In this document: positions 24,326 through 31,325 of the stretch, piece by piece
How positions within the stretch are numbered: the first letter of the stretch is position 1
Layout: each line of letters opens with the position of its first letter
From: Thermoproteota archaeon
GTDB taxonomy: Archaea; Thermoproteota; Nitrososphaeria_A; Caldarchaeales; Calditenuaceae
Direction of reading: 5' to 3'
Length of the DNA stretch: 64,000 nt
Assembly: GCA_030550235.1 (NCBI GenBank)
Contig: JAUQPU010000002.1
Location: 156,602 to 220,601 of the forward strand
Position numbers and translations under genes: made by a program
The notes under the pieces: generated by a model
Seen by the model: only the letters and a program-made list of their open reading frames with translations
Databases searched by the model: none
What the model was told of the DNA's origin: nothing

Positions 24326-25843
24326 TTAGCCACCGCCCGTCCCTTCCAACCCCCTATACATGTCGTTGAAAATAATCTCCTCCAGCTCATCTATCTTGAC
24401 CCTAACCTGCTGAGCATTGTCTCTATCCCTAACCGTCACCGTGTTGTCCTTTAGTGTCTGGAAGTCGATGGTTATGCAGAGGTTGGCTCCCGCCTCATCC
24501 GCTCTCGCGTATCTCCTTCCAATAGACCCCCTATCGTCATAGACCACGTAGATGGGCCTCCTACTCATCCTCAGGGCGGTGTAGACCTCCCAAGCCCTAG
24601 AAGTCAGGGCTTCGCGGTCAAGAAGCGGGAGGACTACCGCCTTTATAGGCGAGACTATCCGCGGCAGCATCAGTAGGGGCCACTCCCTAACCCCCTCCCT
24701 ATACGAGTACTCGAGGATTGCGTAGAGGATTCTCTCCACACCAAAAGATGGCTCAACCACGTGTGGAACCACCTTTACGCCGTTATCGTCCATCGAGAGA
24801 TCCTCGCCCGAGTGCCTGGAATGGACAGTGAGGTCATAGTCACGCCTATATGCGTTCCCCACAATCTCTTTCCAGCCAAAGGAGAACTTAACCTCTAGGT
24901 CAAAGTTTCCACCCGAGTAGTGTGGCGTCTCCTCAGGCAGTAGATGTCTAAACCTCATGTTCTCTGGCGGTATGCCGAGTGACTGGAAGAACCTGACCTC
25001 CCTCGCTAGATAATAGGCTAGGAATCTGTTCGGCACTATCCCCTCCTCAACCGCGTCCCTAGCCCTCAGCTCTACTGCCTCACCATTACCGCGCATCTGC
25101 TCCTCTCTCGTAAGGACACGTATCACAGTATCACCAACCTCCTCAAACCCTCTTGGGCCATCGGCTCGCAGAGGCGAAAAGAAAACCTCAACCTCCATCT
25201 GGCTAAACTCTCTCAGCCTGATGATAGACTGTCTCGGTGAAATCTCATTCCTGAACGACTTCCCTACCTGGGCCACAGCGAATGGAAGCTTAGCCCTCAT
25301 AGAAAACGCTATCCTCTTGAAGTTTAGAAAGATGTTCTGTGCGGTTTCTGGGCGGAGGAACGCGGTCTCCTCTCCTCCTCCAACGGAGAGTTTGAACATT
25401 AGGTGGTGTTCCTTGAAGCCTGCCAGCTCGCCTCCGCAGTTTGGGCAGGAGACGCCATTTTTCCTTACAATCTCCTGCAACTCCTCAATGCTTTTTCCCT
25501 CCACCTTCAATCCAAGCACATCCTCAATCAGCTGATCCACTCGATGAGCCCTGCCACACTTTTTACACTCAGCCATGGGGTCGGTGAACTTATCCACATG
25601 ACCTGAAGCCTTCAGCGCGTCGTATGGAAGTATTAGGGAACCGTCTATCAAGTATACGTCAAAGGATGTTTCCCTTTTCACGAATGTGTCTATCCAGTAG
25701 TTGATTAGGTTGTTTTTCATCAGTGCTCCGAGTGGTCCTAGGTCGTAGAATCCTGCCGATGCCCTGTATATCTCCGCTGTCGGGTTGAAGAACCCCCTCC
25801 TCAAGGCGAGCTGGACAATGCTCTCAGCGAGCTGCTCAGGCAT
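24326..25843 (-). CDS. glyS: Glycyl-tRNA synthetase (class II)
   Basis: About 505 residues. The class II core is shown by FRNEISPRQSIIRLREFSQMEVEVFF (motif 2 region) and VEPSFGVERILYAIL (motif 3). An inserted zinc-binding part has ECKKCG and CPNCGG. The ATG at 25843 is preferred, since it has GGAGGGG upstream. The longer TTG start at 25870 lies in a TATA-like stretch (GCTATTTATTG). It is slightly shorter than many archaeal GlyRS proteins. Confidence 0.95.
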   Translation of the reverse strand: MPEQLAESIVQLALRRGFFNPTAEIYRASAGFYDLGPLGALMKNNLINYWIDTFVKRETSFDVYLIDGSLILPYDALKASGHVDKFTDPMAECKKCGRAHRVDQLIEDVLGLKVEGKSIEELQEIVRKNGVSCPNCGGELAGFKEHHLMFKLSVGGGEETAFLRPETAQNIFLNFKRIAFSMRAKLPFAVAQVGKSFRNEISPRQSIIRLREFSQMEVEVFFSPLRADGPRGFEEVGDTVIRVLTREEQMRGNGEAVELRARDAVEEGIVPNRFLAYYLAREVRFFQSLGIPPENMRFRHLLPEETPHYSGGNFDLEVKFSFGWKEIVGNAYRRDYDLTVHSRHSGEDLSMDDNGVKVVPHVVEPSFGVERILYAILEYSYREGVREWPLLMLPRIVSPIKAVVLPLLDREALTSRAWEVYTALRMSRRPIYVVYDDRGSIGRRYARADEAGANLCITIDFQTLKDNTVTVRDRDNAQQVRVKIDELEEIIFNDMYRGLEGTGGG

Positions 25844-25923
25844 TCCCCTCCAACCAACCGTCTTGCGCAATAAATAGCTGTTGAGCTAGGTTACAGGGCC
25901 TCGCGTTTCCTCGCCAGTTTAAA

Positions 25924-26670
25924 TCAGCCTCTAAGCTCCCCGCCGCAGGAGGGGCACTTATTCCCTAGGTCCGCCCACACATTCAGGCAGTCTTTATGGA
26001 AGACGGCGCCACATGAGGAGCACTCTCCGAGTTCTCCGCCAGAGATTATGTCTCCGCATATTGGGCACTGGCCTCCAGCCGCTTCGGCAACCCTCTGCTC
26101 TCTCTCGGGGGGCTGCTCGTAAACCGTGGTCTGAGCCTCCGCGACGGGCTCTCTTATCTCAGTAAAGGCTTCAGCCTCCTCCCTCGCCGTAGCCCAGTAG
26201 GGTGGAGGAGTACTGTATGCCGCGACACGGGTCCTAAGACCGGCGATTAATGCGAGTACAGATGCACCGGCTATTGCTATGCCCGTAAAGAGAGAGGCGA
26301 AAAGCCCTATCTCTGGGATGAAGTTAAGCCCCTCAAAGCTTGAAAGCTTCACCAGGTAGGTGTATAGGGGTGAGAGGAGAGCTAGGCCTGAGGCCGTGAA
26401 TGAGAGAAGTGGCGTGACAAGCCTTAGCTTGGTTAGGTCCCTGATATTGGAGGCCAATACCCCGGTGGCGCCAGCCGCCCCTCCCGCGGTCAGCGAAAGC
26501 AGCAGAGGCTCCATGAAAGTATACCCAGTGATTAAGGACCTGCCAACATTATCATAGTTTATTGAGAACCAGTTGAGGATTAGGCTTAGGGCGTGTGTAG
26601 CTCCGAGAAGCGAGATTAGGGCCCCGATCCTACTGAATCTTGCCAGAGCCTCGGTAACTTGGGTGAACAT
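25924..26670 (-). CDS. Membrane protein with C-terminal RING-like (C4HC3) zinc finger
   Basis: This 248-residue protein has about four membrane helices (near 15-34, 50-75, 84-105 and 122-146), a proline and glutamate-rich linker (150-200) and a C-terminal finger. The metal ligands are C202, C205, C217, C220, H225, C228, C239 and C242, the C4HC3 order of RING-CH and PHD fingers. Eukaryotic RING-CH (MARCH) ubiquitin ligases have the same finger type next to membrane helices, usually with the finger first. No ubiquitin gene is near. Start about 30 nt from a TATA box. Confidence 0.8.
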   Translation of the reverse strand: MFTQVTEALARFSRIGALISLLGATHALSLILNWFSINYDNVGRSLITGYTFMEPLLLSLTAGGAAGATGVLASNIRDLTKLRLVTPLLSFTASGLALLSPLYTYLVKLSSFEGLNFIPEIGLFASLFTGIAIAGASVLALIAGLRTRVAAYSTPPPYWATAREEAEAFTEIREPVAEAQTTVYEQPPEREQRVAEAAGGQCPICGDIISGGELGECSSCGAVFHKDCLNVWADLGNKCPSCGGELRG

Positions 26671-26692
26671 TGGCCTGCACTACAGTTGAGCA

Positions 26693-26707
26693 GCCTATAT
26701 ATAAATA
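26693..26707 (-). promoter_or_regulatory. TATA-like promoter for the membrane RING-like gene
   Basis: The minus strand reads TTATTTATATATAGG, centred about 30 nt upstream of the ATG at 26670, consistent with a near-leaderless transcript. Confidence 0.55.
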
Positions 26708-26757
26708 AGTCTAGCCCACAGCACTTGGAACAATTGGCCAAGAGACAGGAGGATATA

Positions 26758-26767
26758 GATTTATATC
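26758..26767 (+). promoter_or_regulatory. TATA-like promoter for the 282-residue coiled-coil gene
   Basis: GATTTATATC lies about 28 nt upstream of the ATG at 26791. AGAAGG is directly before the ATG. Confidence 0.5.
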
Positions 26768-26790
26768 CGAATCATAAAAGATAAAGAAGG

Positions 26791-27639
26791 ATGGGCTCGA
26801 TAATCGGGCGGCGTTCAGAGGAGCTGGAGGCCATCTCCCAAAATATAAGGAGCATCACGATGCAGCTCCAGAACATCGAATCCTCAATCTCGGGCAACAT
26901 TATTAACCAGATTAAAGCAGTAGCCCAAGAACTCATCTCCCGTTTTGACGCCCTAGCCGCTAACCAGCCCGAATTCCTCATAAAAGAGTTCCTTGAGGGC
27001 GTGAACGTACTAAAATCCCTCACCTCCTATCTTATGATCTTTCAGGAGCAGCAGGAGGAGCTTGCGAGGATACTGGAGTTTCAGAGGGAGCAGGTGGAGG
27101 TTCTTGAGAAGGCTAGGCTAGCTATAGTCCAGGAGAGGGAGAGGCTGGAGCAGGAGAAGGGAGGTCTTGAGGTTCTTCGTCAAGAGCTGGTTCAACTTAA
27201 ACAGGAGATTGAAGAGAAGGAGAGGTCTTTGAAGAGTTTTGAGAAGGAGGTTGCGGAGCTTGAGGAGAGGAAGACGTATCTTGAGGGAAAGATCAAAGAG
27301 CTCCAGGACTACTATGTCACGGCGCTCCAGTCAGCGGTTGATGGCATTGAGAAGACTGTGAAGGAGTTGGATAGGAGGTTTAAGGTGAGGGAGGCGAGGC
27401 TTGAGAGGCTTTCCAGGCTTGAGGAGAGGAAGAGGGAGGAGCTTGTGAGGCTTGAGGCGGCCAAGTCGATTGCTGAGGAGTATAACAAGCAGTTCTCCCA
27501 GCTTGCCGAGGAGGTTCGGAGGCTGGAAAAGAGGAAGACGCAGCTATCCCAGGAGATCTCTAGGCTTGAGTCGGAGAAGAGGGAGCTGGAGAAGATTAAA
27601 CAGGAGCTCAGGGGAGGAATACTCCGCGGGTCCGGCTAG
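26791..27639 (+). CDS. Long coiled-coil protein
   Basis: This is a 282-residue protein. Residues about 85-275 are a nearly continuous charged coiled coil (repeated Glu/Lys/Arg with Leu spacing). The first 80 residues are helical and less charged. No membrane helix or catalytic motif is seen. It is divergent from the membrane RING-like gene and overlaps by 4 bp the tail of a second coiled-coil gene on the other strand. SMC-like fragments can look alike, but no hinge or ATPase part exists. Function unknown; a scaffold role is a guess. Confidence 0.75.
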   Translation: MGSIIGRRSEELEAISQNIRSITMQLQNIESSISGNIINQIKAVAQELISRFDALAANQPEFLIKEFLEGVNVLKSLTSYLMIFQEQQEELARILEFQREQVEVLEKARLAIVQERERLEQEKGGLEVLRQELVQLKQEIEEKERSLKSFEKEVAELEERKTYLEGKIKELQDYYVTALQSAVDGIEKTVKELDRRFKVREARLERLSRLEERKREELVRLEAAKSIAEEYNKQFSQLAEEVRRLEKRKTQLSQEISRLESEKRELEKIKQELRGGILRGSG

Positions 27640-28013
27640 CCTTCTTGGGACCTTAGATAGCGCTCGACAATATCTGCCAGGTAGTCGAGGAGGTTTAGCC
27701 TTTCCTGAATCTCGCCGAGGTCATCCTCTATAATCTCAAGCCTCTTCTCAAGCTTAGATATGTCGTCCATAATCGCCTTCAGTGTTTCTTGGAGCTTCTG
27801 CAGCTCGCTGCTCGCTATTTGCCCACCAGCCAATCGGCTCGCAATCTCCCCAATCTTCTCGTCATGCTCCAATAGCCTAGAAGAGATCTTCTCGAGTGCA
27901 CGGAAGGTGCTGTCAAACTCCGGTACCCGGCCCCTCGGCGTCTCTATGACATTGACGACTATCTCTTCCTCCTCGCCCGGCTCGGCCTCTTCTCCCTCCT
28001 CGTCACTGCTCAT
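27636..28013 (-). CDS. Acidic coiled-coil protein coupled to the small RING-like gene
   Basis: This is a 125-residue protein. Residues 1-20 are strongly acidic, a short linker follows, and residues about 35-122 are a coiled coil. Its start overlaps the end of the small RING-like gene by 11 bp, so translation is probably coupled and the two products may interact. No known family is recognised. Confidence 0.72.
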   Translation of the reverse strand: MSSDEEGEEAEPGEEEEIVVNVIETPRGRVPEFDSTFRALEKISSRLLEHDEKIGEIASRLAGGQIASSELQKLQETLKAIMDDISKLEKRLEIIEDDLGEIQERLNLLDYLADIVERYLRSQEG

Positions 28014-28272
28014 CTAGGCTCACCCTACATTTAGGGCATGCTGACTTAGTATTCTTAAGGTTTCTGTAGCAGTCTGTATGAAAGACTGCCCCACAATTAC
28101 TACACTTGACAACCTCCGCCCCATCATCTATGTCTAGGAGGCAGGCGTCACAGCTAACGATGGTCCAGTCCCAAACCCCTAAAGACTCCCCAACCTTGAG
28201 TCTGAACAATCCACTCGGTAGTGGCCGGGCTCGAATATATAAAACCCCACTCCTCCGGTTCCATGCCTTCAT
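28003..28272 (-). CDS. Small RING-like (C4HC3) zinc finger protein
   Basis: This is an 89-residue protein. Residues 1-38 look beta-rich. The finger has ligands C41, C44, C57, C60, H65, C68, C79 and C82. The pattern C-x2-CGAVFH-x-DC and the spacing after the third Cys are the same as in the membrane protein 1.3 kb away, so the two fingers are related. Aigarchaeal genomes are known to encode a small RING-finger protein with ubiquitin-like genes. This gene could be of that sort, but no ubiquitin, E1 or E2 is adjacent. It could also be a non-ligase zinc finger. Confidence 0.8.
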   Translation of the reverse strand: MKAWNRRSGVLYIRARPLPSGLFRLKVGESLGVWDWTIVSCDACLLDIDDGAEVVKCSNCGAVFHTDCYRNLKNTKSACPKCRVSLDEQ

Positions 28273-28345
28273 GGGGTTTAGGCACTTTTAAGAGTATTTA
28301 TGATGGAGGATAGAGTCTCTTAGAGGCGCGAAGGGCTGAAAAGAC

Positions 28346-28840
28346 ATGACTCTATACTCGCTGATGAATAAGCTCTGGAGGAGCCGGCCGGAGGAGCTGC
28401 GGAGCCTCCTTAGGGAGAGCAGGATTCTCTGGAGGAGGGAGCCCTCTGTTGTTCGTGTTGATAGACCTTTACGGCCTGACAGGGCTAGAGGCATTGGCTA
28501 CAAGGCGAAGCAGGGATTCGTGGTATTGAGGGTTAGGGTGAGGAGGGGTGGCTTCAGTAGGCCGCGCCCCAACTCAGGAAGGAGACCAAGGGCCCTCGGT
28601 ACAGTCCTCCACAAGGTCAATGTAACAATGCTTGAGGAAGCCATAAACAGGGCCAGGAAAAAGTACCCAAACCTACACCCAATAGGAGGCTACCTGTTAA
28701 CCTACGACAGCATGTACAAGTGGTTCGAAGTCATAATGGTTGATCCCTACCACCCGACGGTTAGGAGCGACCCCGAGATCAAATTGCCTGACCCGCTGGT
28801 TAGAAGGGTGGAGAAAAAGCTTAAGGAGCAAGTAACATAG
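28346..28840 (+). CDS. rpl15e: Large ribosomal subunit protein eL15
   Basis: This 164-residue protein shows the eL15 segments WRREPSVVRVDRPLRPDRARGIGYKAKQG, VRVRRGG and YKWFEVIMVDPYHPTVRSDPEI. It is about 30 residues shorter than typical archaeal eL15, and the C-terminal tail after DPEI does not look like the usual basic tail. The gene is divergent from the small RING-like gene with 73 nt between starts. Confidence 0.95.
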   Translation: MTLYSLMNKLWRSRPEELRSLLRESRILWRREPSVVRVDRPLRPDRARGIGYKAKQGFVVLRVRVRRGGFSRPRPNSGRRPRALGTVLHKVNVTMLEEAINRARKKYPNLHPIGGYLLTYDSMYKWFEVIMVDPYHPTVRSDPEIKLPDPLVRRVEKKLKEQVT

Positions 28841-28853
28841 AAAACTGGATTTA

Positions 28854-30137
28854 ATGGCCATAGTTTCAGCCATTGTGGCTAGGGACGAGATACGTCTCCA
28901 CTCTCTATTAGACCGTGTTCTCAGATTGTCTTATCGGTGGCCTGTGGGTGAGGTCTATGTGGATGGTGTCCGCGTCTCGGCCCGCGGGTTGCCAGATGTA
29001 AGCGGTAGGGCTTGTCTAGTAGCTCATCATGCGGGTGTGGGCGTTGTGGAGGAGTTGGAGGATGGGCTGAGGGTACATCTGAAGCCCTCGAGGCTCTTGG
29101 GACTGGAGGAGCTGGACAACTCACCCTTCCAATCCCTTATCGAGCTCCGCCGCGGAATGATTATGCTGAGGACGGGACAGATTGGGTCTCCGCCTCTAAA
29201 CTATTACGCGTCAGACCAGTTAATTGCGGCCTCTTGCCCATCCTACCTTCTGGGCCTCCGCGATGCTGGGGAAAAAATTACACCTCCAAACACTGAGATG
29301 ATGCTTGGACTCGAGGGTGTAAGGTTCAAGGAGAGACCCACCAGGGCTAGTTTTGAACTAGCCTCGCCTCCACGTCTCTCCGACGCTTTAGAAACACTGC
29401 TTGAGGAGTTGTTCGCCGCTGTTAAACGGTCCGTGGCGAGGAGGTGCGCGCTTCTCTTCTCTGGCGGAATTGACAGCTCCCTACTAGCTTGGATATGCAT
29501 GGCTCTCGGGCTAGAGCCCCTCGCAATCTCTGTAGGCCTCGAAGGGTCACACGATCTAACGTTCTCGAGTAGGGCCGCGAAGTTGTTGGGCGTAGACCAC
29601 TTAAGCGTCGCGTTGACTGAACAGGAAGTGGCACAGAAGTGCAGCTACCTTTTGAAGAACATCCCCCTATCATCTATGATGGATAAGGCCCTTTCTGTAA
29701 TGATCTATGAAGGCTCCAGACACGCTGCCTTGAATGGGAGGAGGCAGCTTGTAAGTGGTCAGGGAGCAGATGAGCTCTTCGGCGGGTACATGAAATATCT
29801 ACGGCTGGTCGAGAGTGGCTCTTCCTCGGCTGCGGAGGCCGAGATGAGGCGTGACCTCGAGATGCTCTGGCTCACCAGTATACCGAGAGACTACGCCTCA
29901 GCAGCTTTGGCCGGCTCCCTACTAACCATGCCTTACCTAGATGAACGAATCATCTACAATGTATATAATTTGCCGCTAGAATTCAAGATTTCAAGAGGTG
30001 TCAGGAAAGTGTTGTTGAGGGCTGCTGCGAAGCATGCAGGAGTGCCTGAGGAGCTTGTAGCAAAGGAGAAGAAAGCTGCACAGTATGGAACAGGCATAGA
30101 GAGGGTTTTAAGACGTATCCAGAATTATGGAGGGTGA
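28854..30137 (+). CDS. Asparagine-synthetase-like amidoligase without glutaminase cysteine
   Basis: This is a 427-residue protein. The C-terminal half has the PP-loop SGGIDSSLLAW (about 202-212), VSGQGADELFGGY and MPYLDERI, typical of AsnB synthetase domains. The N-terminal 190 residues are short and do not start with the Met-Cys pair needed for glutamine hydrolysis, so it would use ammonia or have another substrate. It lies between eL15 and HtrA genes; it ends 6 nt before the latter. Confidence 0.82.
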   Translation: MAIVSAIVARDEIRLHSLLDRVLRLSYRWPVGEVYVDGVRVSARGLPDVSGRACLVAHHAGVGVVEELEDGLRVHLKPSRLLGLEELDNSPFQSLIELRRGMIMLRTGQIGSPPLNYYASDQLIAASCPSYLLGLRDAGEKITPPNTEMMLGLEGVRFKERPTRASFELASPPRLSDALETLLEELFAAVKRSVARRCALLFSGGIDSSLLAWICMALGLEPLAISVGLEGSHDLTFSSRAAKLLGVDHLSVALTEQEVAQKCSYLLKNIPLSSMMDKALSVMIYEGSRHAALNGRRQLVSGQGADELFGGYMKYLRLVESGSSSAAEAEMRRDLEMLWLTSIPRDYASAALAGSLLTMPYLDERIIYNVYNLPLEFKISRGVRKVLLRAAAKHAGVPEELVAKEKKAAQYGTGIERVLRRIQNYGG

Positions 30138-30143
30138 CGATGG

Positions 30144-31325
30144 ATGAGCAAGTTATCAACAGCCATCTCTATCGTCTCGCTTGTATTTGTCGCAATCCTC
30201 CTATTCCAAGTCATAAACTACCAACAAAGTCTAGGAAACCTCTCATCCAAGATTACAAGCCTAGAAGAAGAGCTAAGTTCTCTCAGGAGCGAGCTTGCAG
30301 CCGCGAGGGCAGATATCAACTTACTGCAAAACTCTTGGCCGACACAGACAATAGTGACAACCATTCAATACAATGTATCGCGGGTCTACGAGCTTGTAAA
30401 AGACTCTGTGGTTGAGATAAAGACGCTGTATAGATTTGGGGAAGCGGTTGGATCAGGATTTATCTATGACGACCGGGGGCACATCGTCACAAATAACCAC
30501 GTGGTTGAAGACGGGGTAGAATACTATGTCTACTTCATCGATGGGAGCGCCTTCAGGGCCGTGCTCGTGGGTAGGGACCCTGACACAGACCTCGCAGTCT
30601 TGAAGATAGATACTCGTGGTGCGAATTTATCATTTAAGCCCTTGAGGTTGAGTGACTCGAGCGCTCTCCAGATAGGCGAGCAGATAATCGTGATCGGAAA
30701 CCCATTCGAGCTAACTGGTAGTGTAACAACCGGCATCGTGAGTCAGAAGGGAAGACTTCTCCAGTCAACTAGAGGCTACCTAATTCCCGGGATAATCCAG
30801 ATTGATGCGGCTGTAAATCCCGGTAACTCGGGAGGCCCCGTGCTGAATATGAGGGGAGAGGTTGTGGGGGTGGCCACGGCTATAGAGTCAATGACGGGGC
30901 AGTTCTCAGGAATTGGGTATGCAGTCTCTTCAAACGTCGTCAGGCGGATTGTTCCAGTCCTAATTACTAAAGGCTCGTATACCCACAGCTATCTAGGAAT
31001 CTCTGGTGTTGAGATAAATGCGCTAGTGGCTAGGGAGCTCGGCCTCGATGTGAAGAAGGGATTGCTTGTAGAGAGTATTGTGCCTGGTGGGCCCGCGGAT
31101 AGGGCTGGTATCAAGGGAGGGTCACGGACCATAATGGTGGCGGGGACTCAGTATAGAGTTGGCGGAGACATTATAATAGCGATTAACAACACCCCAGTCA
31201 CAAGCATGGACGACCTGTTGACATATATGGTTGAGAAGACGAGCCCCGGCGATACTATAGTGTTGACTATCCTAAGGGATAGTGAGACATTAAATATCGA
31301 GGTTACGCTGGGGGAGAGGCCCTAG
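30144..31325 (+). CDS. htrA: HtrA/DegP-type serine protease with membrane anchor and PDZ domain
   Basis: This is a 393-residue protein. An N-terminal membrane helix (8-25) is followed by a short coiled coil (30-62), a trypsin-like domain with the triad H119, D149 and S229 (GNSGGP), and one PDZ domain (about 280-390). The protease domain should face outside the cell. Such enzymes degrade or refold damaged proteins. An ATG three bases earlier is out of frame; the chosen ATG has GGAGGGTGA upstream. It converges with the pyrophosphatase gene with a 4-bp overlap. Confidence 0.94.
   Translation: MSKLSTAISIVSLVFVAILLFQVINYQQSLGNLSSKITSLEEELSSLRSELAAARADINLLQNSWPTQTIVTTIQYNVSRVYELVKDSVVEIKTLYRFGEAVGSGFIYDDRGHIVTNNHVVEDGVEYYVYFIDGSAFRAVLVGRDPDTDLAVLKIDTRGANLSFKPLRLSDSSALQIGEQIIVIGNPFELTGSVTTGIVSQKGRLLQSTRGYLIPGIIQIDAAVNPGNSGGPVLNMRGEVVGVATAIESMTGQFSGIGYAVSSNVVRRIVPVLITKGSYTHSYLGISGVEINALVARELGLDVKKGLLVESIVPGGPADRAGIKGGSRTIMVAGTQYRVGGDIIIAINNTPVTSMDDLLTYMVEKTSPGDTIVLTILRDSETLNIEVTLGERP

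Noticed and set aside
30134-30415. 93-codon plus-strand frame overlapping the start of htrA
   Set aside because: It is out of frame with htrA, which has a full protease triad and a good ribosome-binding site.
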